Shown: piece after piece, positions 9,534-19,446 of the stretch
Position numbering within the stretch: the first letter of the stretch is position 1
Layout of the letters: each line of letters begins with the position of its first letter
DNA from: Bacteroidota bacterium
Lineage (GTDB): Bacteria > Bacteroidota > Bacteroidia > Chitinophagales > Saprospiraceae
Direction: 5' to 3'
DNA length: 64,000 nt
Assembly (NCBI GenBank): GCA_029781865.1
Contig: JAKOVW010000034.1
Coordinates: 51,916-115,915 of the forward strand
Program-made: the position numbers and the translations under genes
The notes under the pieces: model-generated
Databases searched by the model: none
What the model was told of the DNA's origin: nothing
The model's input: only the letters and a program-made list of their open reading frames with translations

Positions 9534-11540
9534 ATGAACCTGATACAATTATTCATTATTTGGTTATTCGCTTTAACGGGAATTTTGTCGACCCATAATG
9601 AATCAACTGTTCTTTATACAGATTATTCAAAAAAAATTTATCATTCTTCAAAACCTATGGTCCGATGGTTTTGGTTTGCAACAAAAATCAAAGAACAGGA
9701 TGTAAAATTTCAACTGGACTGGGTAAAGAAAAACAATTTCGGCGGTGTAGAAATTGCATGGCTCTATCCTTTATATCGATATCAGGATTGGTTTGCGAAG
9801 GATTTTAACCGGCATTATCCGAAAGATACTTCGGCGCAAAAGTGGTTAAGCAAAGATTGGACAGATATTGTGGCATACACCAAGCGATATGCAGATACGA
9901 TTGGTCTGGCTTGTGATTTTACGTTTGGGAGTGCATGGCCGGTGGCAGGTCTAAATATTGATAAAAAGTATGGCACTCAGATTTATGGCGATACAGCCTT
10001 TAGTCAGATGCTCACTTTTTCGTGGGCATGGCCGCAAAATATGCGAGTAATTAATCACCTGGATTCAAATGCATTTGAAATTTTTGCCCGGCCTTTTCAG
10101 GAGGCTATGAAAGATGTATTAAAAGATTCGAAGTCGGTACTTTTTACAGATTCATGGGAGATAAAATTGAATAAGACAAACAAAATTTGGACTCCGGGTT
10201 TTGATTCCACCTTCAAATTGAAATTTGGTTACGATATTATTCCATTTATGAAAAAGGGAATAGACTCCTTTCCGGATGTGCGCTATGATTATATGCTGCA
10301 TTTAGGAGAATATATCACCAATGGATTTTATTTGCCTTATGTTAGAAAGTGTAAAGACATGGGAGCCTGGTCCAGGGTTCAATGCCTGGGTTCGCCGACA
10401 GATGTAATGACTACATATTCTTTAGTTGATATTCCTGAAACGGAAGCCATGTTGAATAATCCAAATTATTCCAAAATTGTAAGCTCTGCAGCTTGCCTGT
10501 CATCTAAAAATCTTGTTTCCAGTGAATCATTTACATGCATGTATGGATTTCCGGGTACCTATCTGAGAAAAGAACAAACAGCAGACCTCAAGATGGTCGC
10601 AGATGCTTTGTTTGCCAATGGGGTTAATCATCATGTGTATTGCGGTATGCCTTTTAATCCAATGGGGTCAGATACAATTGATTTTTTTGCAACCTGTTAT
10701 TTTGGGCCTGGAGGGAGCCTAACAGAAGAACTTCCTTTGTTTAATTCTTATGTGGAAAAAGTCTCGGGTATTTTACAAAGAGGCAAAACATACACTGATG
10801 TTGCAGTTTACATTCCATACGAAGATGCATTGATGAAAGGAGCATATCCTCCCGAAAAGCAACGGGTATGGGTTTGGGGTGAATATGAAATGAGATACAT
10901 TCATCCGCCCGCTGAAACGGAAGGGTATCACCCCATATGGATTAACAGGCACTTCCTGGAAAATGCCAAAGTGGTAAATCGCCGTTTGGAAGTTGGCGAT
11001 GCCTCTTTTTCCCTTTTGTATGTTGACGTGATGTATTTGGATATTAGGGCATTAGAAAGAATTTTGGAATTAGCCAAACAAGGTTTGAAGGTGTGCCTGA
11101 AACGACAGCCGGTTCAACCGGGGAAAATAAAATCAAATGAATATTCTATTCTTCTTCGAAAGTTGTCTTCATTGACAGGGGTTTCTGATAGTTTTAACAA
11201 ATTGATCAATCATCCGGCTTTGATTCAGGGAGATAGTTTGCCGGAATATTGGTGTAGAACTACAAATGATGGAACCAAATATTTATTTCTGGCTCAATGG
11301 GCATCGAGGAATTTGCAATATCCGGTTTACTCAGGGCAATCACTGGCCACTGAGTCTAAAACCATGAAGTTTATCATTTACAATAACAAAAAATCGCATA
11401 AAATTAATGTAGAATTTAAACCCTATCAATCTGTCATGTTGGAGATTACACCGAATGGAAAGGTTAATTTTATGGACATTTCATTTGTGCCTAAGACACC
11501 GTTAGTCCGGCCAAGGGAAATTCAAAAGACCTATTTTTAG
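9534..11540 (+). CDS. GH106-type alpha-L-rhamnosidase-like glycosidase
   Basis: 668 residues with an N-terminal signal peptide (IIWLFALTGILST). After it come features of the GH106 family (PF17132): the start motif PMVRWFWFATKIKEQDVKFQ with FGGVEIAWLYP, then TDSWE near residue 205, ADALFANGVNHHVYCGMPF in the middle, and the FNSYVEKVSGILQRG block with DVAVYIPYEDAL. GH106 enzymes release alpha-L-rhamnose from rhamnogalacturonan and glycosides. At 668 residues it is shorter than many members (about 1000 or more), so C-terminal carbohydrate-binding domains seem absent. It fits a pectin theme with the GH28-like gene 3 kb away. Exact substrate unproven. Confidence 0.75.
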   Translation: MNLIQLFIIWLFALTGILSTHNESTVLYTDYSKKIYHSSKPMVRWFWFATKIKEQDVKFQLDWVKKNNFGGVEIAWLYPLYRYQDWFAKDFNRHYPKDTSAQKWLSKDWTDIVAYTKRYADTIGLACDFTFGSAWPVAGLNIDKKYGTQIYGDTAFSQMLTFSWAWPQNMRVINHLDSNAFEIFARPFQEAMKDVLKDSKSVLFTDSWEIKLNKTNKIWTPGFDSTFKLKFGYDIIPFMKKGIDSFPDVRYDYMLHLGEYITNGFYLPYVRKCKDMGAWSRVQCLGSPTDVMTTYSLVDIPETEAMLNNPNYSKIVSSAACLSSKNLVSSESFTCMYGFPGTYLRKEQTADLKMVADALFANGVNHHVYCGMPFNPMGSDTIDFFATCYFGPGGSLTEELPLFNSYVEKVSGILQRGKTYTDVAVYIPYEDALMKGAYPPEKQRVWVWGEYEMRYIHPPAETEGYHPIWINRHFLENAKVVNRRLEVGDASFSLLYVDVMYLDIRALERILELAKQGLKVCLKRQPVQPGKIKSNEYSILLRKLSSLTGVSDSFNKLINHPALIQGDSLPEYWCRTTNDGTKYLFLAQWASRNLQYPVYSGQSLATESKTMKFIIYNNKKSHKINVEFKPYQSVMLEITPNGKVNFMDISFVPKTPLVRPREIQKTYF

Positions 11541-11655
11541 TTTAATGAATTAAGCAGTTTGCTTCCATTTGCATATTATTGCAATTGACAGATAAATAAA
11601 ATCTATTGAATACAAGGAAAAGAGAGGCGCTACTGGTCTTAATAATTTACATTCT

Positions 11656-12021
11656 TTATGCTTGCCGTAAAATCTTTTCCATTTTTCGCCCTTTGGCTAA
11701 TTCATCGATTAGTTTATCTAAATATCGAACTTGTTTTGTTAGCGGATTTTTGATGTCTTCAATCCGGTATCCGCAAATCACACCGGTAATGAGGTGCGCA
11801 TTAGGATTTAATGTAGCATTATGAAAAAATTCTTCGAAAGTTACTTTTGACTCGATAAGTTCTTTGAGTTTGTTTTCATCATAACCGGTTAGCCACTCAA
11901 TCACTTTATGCATTTCGTCCCTGGTTCTGTTTTTCTTTTCAATTTTGTTGAGATATAGTGGATAAACTAAGGAGAAGGACATTTTTGCAAATCGCTCATC
12001 TTGTTGGTTGGTGTTGTTCAT
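11656..12021 (-). CDS. DUF2200 family protein
   Basis: 121 residues matching the DUF2200 family (PF09966) over nearly the whole length: RFAKMSFSLVYPLYLNKIEK at the N-terminus, RTRDEMHKVIEWLTGY in the middle, and NPNAHLITGVICGYRIEDI with the closing LDKLIDELAKGRKMEKILR. Members are small cytoplasmic proteins of unknown biochemical role. It lies just downstream of a DUF1801 gene in the same direction (29-base gap), so the two may be cotranscribed. Confidence 0.9.
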   Translation of the reverse strand: MNNTNQQDERFAKMSFSLVYPLYLNKIEKKNRTRDEMHKVIEWLTGYDENKLKELIESKVTFEEFFHNATLNPNAHLITGVICGYRIEDIKNPLTKQVRYLDKLIDELAKGRKMEKILRQA

Positions 12022-12050
12022 GACTAGTATTTACATTTAAGGAGTTTAAT

Positions 12051-12449
12051 TTATTTTAATCTTACTAATTGACCCTTTCTTTTTACAATATTTTTGTAAT
12101 CCCACTGAATTTCTTTTGATTTTTTCAACCATCGTTTAAGATCAATTGCATTGATTTGTTCAACTTGAGTATAGAATATCGAGGCGTCTTTAAATTTGCT
12201 ACCTCTTATCAATAGAAGATCTTCTCCGAAGTCTGCGCCACTCCAGAACATCAACCGTATTCCTGCTTTCTGCTTGCTGTAGCCCACAATCGGGTTGCCA
12301 TCTATAAACCAAACAGGGTGGGCATGCCAAATTTTACTTTCCGCCTCAGGCAATTCCTGATCTGCCGCATTGGCAAGAATCTCACAAATTTGTTTGTCTG
12401 AAGGGTTCTGTGTTTTATTATACTTTGAAATGTCAGCGTTCATAAACAT
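12051..12449 (-). CDS. DUF1801 (YdhG-like) domain protein
   Basis: 132 residues with the YdhG/DUF1801 fold pattern (PF08818): an early helix, then KIWHAHPVWFIDGNPIVGYSK, GIRLMFWSG, and a C-terminal LKRWLKKSKEIQWDY. Family members are small frataxin-like-fold proteins without an assigned activity. Start may be ATG 12449 or the second ATG two codons later. It is one of three DUF1801 genes in this window (others end at 21999 and 24976), which differ strongly in sequence, so they are not recent duplicates. Confidence 0.8.
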   Translation of the reverse strand: MFMNADISKYNKTQNPSDKQICEILANAADQELPEAESKIWHAHPVWFIDGNPIVGYSKQKAGIRLMFWSGADFGEDLLLIRGSKFKDASIFYTQVEQINAIDLKRWLKKSKEIQWDYKNIVKRKGQLVRLK

Positions 12450-12599
12450 CTATTGTAAAAGTAGTAACCATGTATCTGCTTTTCTTTGATAACCATTTTA
12501 AAAATAGTATTGTTGCTGCAAAGTCATTTAGATAAGTCAGATATAAATTCGCAATCTAAAAATTCCACAAATGTAAATTGGTTACGGAGCTAAATCGAA

Positions 12600-13142
12600 T
12601 CAGTTGTTTGGATTGTTTTCGAGAATTTTCTTCAAATTGAGCAAACTGATATCCATTTCTTTTGCCATCATTTTTTCAATCATGGGAACCATTATGTTCA
12701 ATGGGTAAAATAAACTACTTTCATTGCTCCAATAAACTTTGGTTTGATTTTCAGCTAATGATTCTGTCTCCATAATAACCTTAGCAACGGCTACCATTGG
12801 TTTTACAAAACGCATTTCCGTTTCTATACGTTTGCCCTCAATTATGGATATAATTTCCTTCTCTCCCTGACCGGCCTTTTTATTTCCGCTCCAGGCATAA
12901 ATAAATCCTTTCGTCCCGTCGGTACCTTTAAATTCTTTAATTCGGTCCGCGTCAGCGGCAGCCCATTTGTTGAATTTCTCCTGGTTTTGGATCAGTTTGA
13001 TGTAATCAAAGACTTTATGGAGTGGGGCGTTAATAATAATTTCACGTCTGACATAATGCACTTTCTTCATAAAAAGTGCGATGATTAATAGCAAGGATAT
13101 TATTCCTGCAATTGCAAGTAAAATGGTAATTATAATTGTCAT
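12600..13142 (-). CDS. SRPBCC (START/polyketide cyclase-like) membrane-anchored protein
   Basis: 180 residues. Residues 3-25 form one transmembrane helix, after which a SRPBCC/polyketide-cyclase-like domain (helix-grip fold) begins with VRREIIINAPLHKVFDYI, the usual N-terminal strand and helix of this superfamily. The rest shows alternating beta strands ending in the long C-terminal helix (about 140-176). Such domains bind hydrophobic ligands in a deep cavity; ligand unknown. The membrane-anchored form is common in Bacteroidota. It is monocistronic. Confidence 0.82.
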   Translation of the reverse strand: MTIIITILLAIAGIISLLLIIALFMKKVHYVRREIIINAPLHKVFDYIKLIQNQEKFNKWAAADADRIKEFKGTDGTKGFIYAWSGNKKAGQGEKEIISIIEGKRIETEMRFVKPMVAVAKVIMETESLAENQTKVYWSNESSLFYPLNIMVPMIEKMMAKEMDISLLNLKKILENNPNN

Positions 13143-13466
13143 TTTGATGTTTTATTTATTAAAGATATTTTGATCGCGAGGAAACCTCCTATAAATAGAC
13201 AAATAGAATTAAATGATAAAGATAATAAAGATGCGAATTACTACTCAGGATGCCTCAAAAAATCTTCGTTTTAGGCATTGGAGTGATCTTTTTATTTTTT
13301 CGGAATGATACAATTTGATTCTGTGGGTAAGTCATATTCCATGAGGGTGGTATACGATAATATATAACTGATATTATTTGGAAATGGACTGTCGGGAAGA
13401 TTCGTTATTAAGTGTTGCGTTTTTAAAATAGGTCTCGCCCGTTTTGACAATTTACCGTTTTTAATT
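13143..13466. other. AT-rich intergenic region
   Basis: 324 bases between the alpha/beta-hydrolase stop and the SRPBCC gene start, both on the minus strand. It holds no coding frame of substance, no convincing hairpin terminator and no repeat seen elsewhere. It must carry the SRPBCC promoter. Confidence 0.4.
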
Positions 13467-14354
13467 TTATTTAATTTCTTTATTCAGGAATTTTTCTATC
13501 ATTGGGACGACAAGTTCATTTTCTTTAAAATCGGATTTTATGGTCGTAATCTCACCAATATATTCGCCATGTCCACCCGGAATGATAGCTAAGTTTGATC
13601 CTTCTATTAATTTGTGTAATTCTAACGCGTGTTCAGGTGTAATAACATCCTTATCACCAATTATAATTAAGGTCGGTGCTTTTATTGATTTTATTAGTTG
13701 ATCGGGAATATCTATGAAATTGAGCATGCGGATTGCGTCTCTGTCGTGCATTATTTGTAAGCCATTTGTATCTGGTGCAACTAGCTTATAGCCTGCTTTT
13801 AATTGCTCCGGCATATTGTCCAATTTAGCTTGTTTCATAAAGTCCCAAAACCATTCCGGTGCTCCGTTTCGTTTGGCGAGGGCAGAGCATAATATAATTT
13901 TATCAGCCATTTCAGGGTGCCGAATGGCGAATTGTATAGTGGTCGTACCTCCATTGCTAAATCCCAAAATATCTGCTTTGTCAATTTTTAAGTTCTTAAG
14001 CAATGTAGCTATATCATCTGCATCTTGTTCGAATGTAGACGCAGCATTTCTGTCACTGGTTCGGCCGTGTGCCTGCATTTCAAGGGCTAATACTTTTCTG
14101 TGCTGAGACAGTAGGGGAATTATTTTTTCAAAATTTGTCTGAATGGTCGAGCCTCCACCATGCACCAGGACAAGCGGTTTGCCCTGGCCGTATATTTCAT
14201 AATACATTTTTAAGCCATTTACATCAGAAAAGCCGTTACTAAAGGATATTTTAGTGTTTGCTTTTAATATCATATTATTTGTTTTCTGGTTTTTATCAAA
14301 ACAGGAAGATAAGATCAGTAGGATCAATTGGCAAAAAATGATTTTTAGTTTCAT
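13467..14354 (-). CDS. Alpha/beta-hydrolase lipoprotein
   Basis: 295 residues. The N-terminus is a lipoprotein signal with lipobox LSSC (ILLILSSCFDKNQ), so the enzyme is probably lipid-anchored outside the inner membrane. The alpha/beta-hydrolase fold (PF00561/PF12697) is clear: oxyanion region VLVHGGGST, nucleophile elbow GFSNGG, acid in IIGDKDVITPEH, and a late His in IPGGHGEYIG. It should be an esterase or related hydrolase; substrate cannot be told. It stands alone between intergenic gaps of 163 and 324 bases. Confidence 0.87.
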   Translation of the reverse strand: MKLKIIFCQLILLILSSCFDKNQKTNNMILKANTKISFSNGFSDVNGLKMYYEIYGQGKPLVLVHGGGSTIQTNFEKIIPLLSQHRKVLALEMQAHGRTSDRNAASTFEQDADDIATLLKNLKIDKADILGFSNGGTTTIQFAIRHPEMADKIILCSALAKRNGAPEWFWDFMKQAKLDNMPEQLKAGYKLVAPDTNGLQIMHDRDAIRMLNFIDIPDQLIKSIKAPTLIIIGDKDVITPEHALELHKLIEGSNLAIIPGGHGEYIGEITTIKSDFKENELVVPMIEKFLNKEIK

Positions 14355-14517
14355 TTTTATTCTATAGTTTAGAAAACCGAATTCAATTCTATGCTTGCTA
14401 ATGATATATAGTCACGGTATATATCTTTTTAATTTCTATAATGGAATTCAAGTGTATGAGGCATATAAATGAATTAATTGTAAATGTACTTGACTTCCGC
14501 TTCTTTTCACTTTGGTT

Positions 14518-15486
14518 TTAATCATGACTTTTTAATAATTCATTCATCCATTTAATACATTCAGGTTCATTAACTATGGACCATGAATGGGGATGTCTTT
14601 GTCCGTTTGATCTGAATCCTGTTTGAAAAGATTGCATAAACTCGGCTCTTTTGTTGCCCATTAATAACAAGCGGTTTATTAACTCAGCTGTGACTTCGTA
14701 GTTCGATCCGTGAACAGTCTGATGCCGGTTGTTAATTCGCCACGCGATATCCACATCGTGATACGTTCTGACTGCACAGTTTTTTAAGTATTTTTCATTC
14801 TGACTATACGCTGGATTCATACTGAATGCGGTAAGTTTTGAATATACATTGATGTTTTCTCTTGGTATCCCATAGTCGTTTTTAATAAAAGCAATGGCTC
14901 TGACAGCTTCTTCAGTGGCTAATTCTGAATATTTATTCTTTGCACTTTCTTCCAGTTGATCATAAATGGTAAACACATCTATAGGTGAGTCTACGGTGAA
15001 TATGGCTTTTGGTTGAATAGGGTATTGGTCAGGAAATTCATAGCATAGCTCAACATATCTCATCGCTATCATTCCTCCTGCGGAATAACCACCTAAAACA
15101 AAAGAATTCCGATTGACCCTATATCGTTTTAAGATATCATTAATGACTAGGGTAAGTTTTACTTGTGTTACTGAATCAGCATACAGTTTATTGCCGCCGG
15201 CATAAAATACGCTTAATATGTGTTCGGTATAAGCCTGGTTGTGAAGTTTTGTTTCCGGAGGCGTATCCTCAGGTATTTGACCAAATCCTGCTAAGAGCAA
15301 TAGAACTCCGGAAATTGAATCTGGATTTAATGGTTCTACAACAAGGTAATAACCGTTTTGAATATCATTTTCATTGGCAATTATTTTTTTTATGGGTTGA
15401 GCGAGTAGAAAGGAGTGGCAAAATAACAATGAAATAAATAGTATGAGAAAAGTGGGCTTAAAATGTTTATTCTGTATTTTGATCAT
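14518..15486 (-). CDS. Secreted alpha/beta-hydrolase (esterase-like)
   Basis: 322 residues with a signal peptide (hydrophobic 11-30, ending FLLAQ). The nucleophile elbow GGYSAGGMIAMRY around residue 152 and the preceding VLLLLAGFGQIPED point to an alpha/beta-hydrolase of the secreted esterase or peptidase-like type. It lacks the clear family signatures of lipases. A late His is available in NRRLLLMGNKRAEF... and HPHSW regions, but the triad cannot be fixed by eye. It is in the same direction as the lipoprotein hydrolase downstream, 163 bases apart, so cotranscription is possible but not shown. Confidence 0.75.
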   Translation of the reverse strand: MIKIQNKHFKPTFLILFISLLFCHSFLLAQPIKKIIANENDIQNGYYLVVEPLNPDSISGVLLLLAGFGQIPEDTPPETKLHNQAYTEHILSVFYAGGNKLYADSVTQVKLTLVINDILKRYRVNRNSFVLGGYSAGGMIAMRYVELCYEFPDQYPIQPKAIFTVDSPIDVFTIYDQLEESAKNKYSELATEEAVRAIAFIKNDYGIPRENINVYSKLTAFSMNPAYSQNEKYLKNCAVRTYHDVDIAWRINNRHQTVHGSNYEVTAELINRLLLMGNKRAEFMQSFQTGFRSNGQRHPHSWSIVNEPECIKWMNELLKSHD

Positions 15487-15685
15487 TGGATATTATATTT
15501 GGTCTTGCATTTATATGTGGTTAAAACTGCACTTAGTGGAATGCGTTTGCAGGTGTTTGCTTTTGCGAACTCTCAAAATTAATTAAAAATTAAATTCCTG
15601 GTCTCCGAATCTAGAATTTATTCTTGATCCAAGAAAATAGATTTCATGTACCTGGTATTTATTAAAAATATTGGTTAAATATTTC

Positions 15686-16786
15686 TTATCTTATACTGTG
15701 TAAAAGAGTTTCAAATTCAGATTCGCTCCATTCTCGCAGAATCAATTTTTCATTGTGATGTTCTTTTACTTTAACGGCATTAGAGAGTAGGGCAAATATT
15801 TTATGGTGTTGATAAGAAACCGCAAAAATCCGGACATCTGATCCAATGGGAATATTTTTGAAATTTTCTTTTTCAATTTTATTGGCATAAGTATAATAAG
15901 ACGATTGGATCACAGATTTTATCTTAGTAAAAATCAGCCAAACATTTACAAAGTTAACGTCATCAATTCGATTGTCGATAGTAAATTCGAGGTCTGTACG
16001 TGGAGCATTTGAGTCGAATAACCTGTCGCAGTTAATCCAACCAAATTGAGTTAATTCCACCGGTTGGTAAACCTTATTATTGATTTCGGCTTCTTTCTCA
16101 AGTATCTTATTATCTTTTGGGCTTGTTTTTTTGATTTCAGAACGGAGCGTATCCTTACTCAAACTTTTTTCAAGTACCAATTCAGCAAAGCGCAGGGGTT
16201 CTTTATTTTCTTTTTTAGATTTGAACGTTTGGTCAGCTGATTGCCAATTCATGCTATTTGAACTATCTCTTTGGCCATAGTAAAGTTTCATTTTATCTTC
16301 TGTCGATTTAGGAAAGGCAACGGAATATGTTTTCCCCTTTTTTAATTTTAACTTTTGCCCATCAGAGGTGACGTTGATAAACATTGCACCTCCCGAAACT
16401 AAAAGTTGCCCGTTTGAAATAGTTTGCGCATTGGCTCGCAATAGTTGTTGTTGATCGGAAATTTCTTTTAATTCTGTCTCAATATTGCCACCAACAGTTT
16501 GCCCTGTTTCGGTTTCTAAGTCTGCCGGATCGATCTGAACAATTGTTCCGTTTTTTCCTGTAATTCTAATCTGCTTGTTGGAAGATGTTTTAAAAAGTTG
16601 AGAGGGTTCATTGAATTTCTCGAGAAATTTATGAAGCTTAGCAAATTCCTGTTTCGGATTTGTTAGTACTGGTGCATTATCTGAATTTTCAAGTTTGCGC
16701 TCCTGGTTGTGGCAACTTGATAATAGAATAACAATGGAAATAATAGGTATCCTGTAACTAATCATAATAATTTGGTTTTGATTCAT
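15686..16786 (-). CDS. Hypothetical lipoprotein with Bacteroidota beta-domain
   Basis: 366 residues with lipobox LSSC (IVILLSSCHNQER). The first ATG (16786) gives seven extra residues before MISYRIPIIS; the second ATG at 16765 is equally good. Residues 65-165 show a pattern seen in many Bacteroidota envelope proteins: GKNGTIVQIDPADL, then NIETELKEI and GQLLVSGGAMFINVTSDGQK. The second half is beta-rich (about 225-365). I know no assigned function. It is monocistronic, with 199 and 213 bases on either side. Confidence 0.75.
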   Translation of the reverse strand: MNQNQIIMISYRIPIISIVILLSSCHNQERKLENSDNAPVLTNPKQEFAKLHKFLEKFNEPSQLFKTSSNKQIRITGKNGTIVQIDPADLETETGQTVGGNIETELKEISDQQQLLRANAQTISNGQLLVSGGAMFINVTSDGQKLKLKKGKTYSVAFPKSTEDKMKLYYGQRDSSNSMNWQSADQTFKSKKENKEPLRFAELVLEKSLSKDTLRSEIKKTSPKDNKILEKEAEINNKVYQPVELTQFGWINCDRLFDSNAPRTDLEFTIDNRIDDVNFVNVWLIFTKIKSVIQSSYYTYANKIEKENFKNIPIGSDVRIFAVSYQHHKIFALLSNAVKVKEHHNEKLILREWSESEFETLLHSIR

Positions 16787-16999
16787 AACGGATTAACAGG
16801 CAGAATCTTGTATGCTTATGTAAATTCAACTGGAAGTCAGTCAAAGCCTAATGCAATTTCCAATAATCGTTGTCCTTGATTTATTTGTTATTTACTTTCA
16901 ATGAAATTGACGTCCTGTGATGTCCATTCTTTTAACTACTTTTTCCCAGATTTCGCAATTTAGTCTCTTCAAAAGTTTTCATACCAGTTGTTCTGTATT

Positions 17000-17428
17000 C
17001 TATCCTCTTTCTTCATAAACAATTTCGTATTTAATGCCTTCCAGATCTTTGAAGAAGCAAGCGTAGTATTTTTCACCGTGTTGAGGAAAATATTTTGGTT
17101 CTTCGACTATTTGCGCGCCAATATTTTTAATTTTTAAAAATTGCTCATTCACTTCTTCGCATGAGTTTGCTTTAAATGCAAGGTGGTGTAACGAGCCCGG
17201 TTTTCTTCTATGAATGGTATCATTTTTAAATAAGGCTCTAGGGGAGTTGATTCCGAAAATGAGTTGGGGATGATAATATTCTACAACATCGAAATCGTGT
17301 TTTTCTACCCGGCCTTTGCCTTTGCGATTGAGATCGAAACCAAGAATTGGCATTAGCTTATCATAAAATGGTTCTGCTATTTTTATGTCTTTTACGGTGA
17401 TTTGGATATGATCTATTATTGGTGTCAT
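17000..17428 (-). CDS. VOC family (glyoxalase-like) protein
   Basis: 142 residues, the length of a single VOC/glyoxalase fold (PF00903). It opens with the metal-ligand strand IDHIQITVKDIKIAEPFYDK, continues with GSLHHLAFKANSCEEV, and ends with the second ligand strand YYACFFKDLEGIKYEIVYEE; His, His and Glu candidates for metal binding are all present. The reaction is not predictable: the superfamily includes isomerases, dioxygenases and resistance proteins. The gene stands alone. Confidence 0.87.
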   Translation of the reverse strand: MTPIIDHIQITVKDIKIAEPFYDKLMPILGFDLNRKGKGRVEKHDFDVVEYYHPQLIFGINSPRALFKNDTIHRRKPGSLHHLAFKANSCEEVNEQFLKIKNIGAQIVEEPKYFPQHGEKYYACFFKDLEGIKYEIVYEERG

Positions 17429-17725
17429 ATTCTTTAATTACATGAATAAATAAGATAGTCGATATTAATTATATTCTGTGTAAAATAAATTCGGTTTAGA
17501 TTTATACTTGATGATAACGGATGATAACATCGTCACCAAAGCTAAAACATATTTACAATTTGCCGGAATTTTTAATCCATTTATTTGGGGGCTCGGCAGG
17601 CATTAGAATTTTATGGATAGTTCATTTATCAAAGTATATTCAATGCAAAACAGGAAGCGGAATAGCATAGAATTGAGAATTTAAGCAGAATGGGTGCTCA
17701 GACACACTTACAGTTTCGCATGTTT

Positions 17726-19303
17726 TTATCTGATAAATTTATAAGCTAAAGCAATTCTGTTATTTTCAATGATTGCCAGGAAGTGCAAGCCTGCTTTGAG
17801 TCTGGAGATGTCAATACTTTCATCTTTATATATTCCTTCCAGTTCAGCTTGCCCATTGGCGTCATATATGCGGAATTGACTTTTTAATGGTATCCCTTTC
17901 ATATTTAGTTTGTCATTTGCCGGATTTGGAAAAATAGTGAAGAGCTTGATGTTATTCTCCGTTTGATTAGCATCAGTCATTATAGAATAATCAATCAATA
18001 CAACAGAATATGGTTGAATTAAAATAGGAGAAGATCTGCCCGAAGTTTTATTTAAATTCTGAAAACCATTTGAGATTAACTGTGCGGTATCTGCATAATA
18101 TTGACTATAGGAAGCGACATTACCAAGTGAAGAAAGATCCAGATTATAAATAGAGGAAGATAGATTAACCAATATGGTCTTTGATGTGACATCATTATAA
18201 AATGTATACCCAAACATTGCGGGATAAGTAATGCCATTATAATTCTGGTATAAATCAGGTGTGAATTTAATTTTTTGACAGCTATCCATGCCCCGGGAGA
18301 TGTCATTCATAAACTTCACCGCAACCCCTGTGGCTTTCATGGAAAAGTCATTATAGTCTAAAGATTGTAAGTACAAATTGGGTCCGGAATATGCCCAGGG
18401 CAAAATCATGGTGACTTGATTGATGGAAATTAAGGTATCCATCATTGTTAGAAGAAACAGCGTTTGAGTCCAGCTGTTTGACAAAGAAGTATTTCCTGTA
18501 GACATATTGCACTCGGTTACCCATACCTCTTTGGTAGGAACATTGCTAAAATGAGAAACGGAATAGCGTATACCGGTTGTATTGTATGCAATCGCTAAGG
18601 CATTTTTTACATTAAATGGAGAAAGAGCCGGTAGAGGATAAACATGAAAGGATAATGCATCATAGTTTATAGGTTGTGAGGAAATGTCACGTATCCAATT
18701 AGGTGCTGATGATGGAATGTCACCACCAACCAAACAGATTTTAGCTTTTGGATAATGTGCTTTTATAGAGTCTGCCCAAATTTTGGACATGGATGCATAG
18801 GTTGACGATGAAATCGGATCACAGGTCAAATTATGCTCATTGCCAAATTCGATATATTTAACCGGTATTGCTAAACCTGAAGCATGATTTAAGCCTTGTA
18901 GCTGATATGAAAGATTGGAATTCATCATATTAATTGTATAAAGCATATCGGCATGACAGCTGTCGAGACCAATTTTTAATTCATTATGCCTGACCATTAA
19001 TTTGGGAAGCGGCCCGTTGGGGTAACAAGAGCTGAAGGGTGCAACCGGCCAACCGGTTTTCCAGTCCCAATAGTTGCCGGGTGTTCCGCCGGGATATCTG
19101 ATGATGGATGGATTTAAATTTTTTATACTGTCGACCAGGGCCGGATTTGTCCAGGTATTATTGTAAATGGCATTGCCGTTAAGTCCCATCAATGGTGTTT
19201 TCCTGCGAAAATTGGAAAGTTGCGCTTTAATAGTAATTTGGGTATGTGCGCTTTCAAAGAAAGTAAAAACCAAAATGATAAATAGATAGTTTTTCATAAT
19301 CAT
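17726..19303 (-). CDS. Secreted clan GH-A glycosidase with T9SS sorting domain
   Basis: 525 residues with a signal peptide (about 1-21). The catalytic part resembles GH51/GH39/GH44-type (beta/alpha)8 glycosidases: IIRYPGGTPGNYWDW near residue 70, the acid/base motif EFGNEHN with Glu156, SFHVYPL at 219, and the nucleophile strand VWVTECN with Glu264. Residues about 445-525 are a type A T9SS sorting domain: FTIFPNPANDKLNM, then IYDANGQ and LKAGLHFLAII. The protein should pass the outer membrane by the type IX system and be surface-bound or released. Substrate is uncertain; arabinosides or xylan-type chains are plausible. Start may be ATG 19303 or 19297. Confidence 0.83.
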   Translation of the reverse strand: MIMKNYLFIILVFTFFESAHTQITIKAQLSNFRRKTPLMGLNGNAIYNNTWTNPALVDSIKNLNPSIIRYPGGTPGNYWDWKTGWPVAPFSSCYPNGPLPKLMVRHNELKIGLDSCHADMLYTINMMNSNLSYQLQGLNHASGLAIPVKYIEFGNEHNLTCDPISSSTYASMSKIWADSIKAHYPKAKICLVGGDIPSSAPNWIRDISSQPINYDALSFHVYPLPALSPFNVKNALAIAYNTTGIRYSVSHFSNVPTKEVWVTECNMSTGNTSLSNSWTQTLFLLTMMDTLISINQVTMILPWAYSGPNLYLQSLDYNDFSMKATGVAVKFMNDISRGMDSCQKIKFTPDLYQNYNGITYPAMFGYTFYNDVTSKTILVNLSSSIYNLDLSSLGNVASYSQYYADTAQLISNGFQNLNKTSGRSSPILIQPYSVVLIDYSIMTDANQTENNIKLFTIFPNPANDKLNMKGIPLKSQFRIYDANGQAELEGIYKDESIDISRLKAGLHFLAIIENNRIALAYKFIR

Positions 19304-19446
19304 GCTTCTTGTGCATATTCAATTGTTTCACAGCGATGTGAAAATTTAAATTTACAATTCAATCTATTCAGGCGCAATAGTACTTAGGACATTGAAGAGG
19401 GTAGCAACCTGGCTTATTCCTTTCCATTTAAGTCCCATTCTATACT

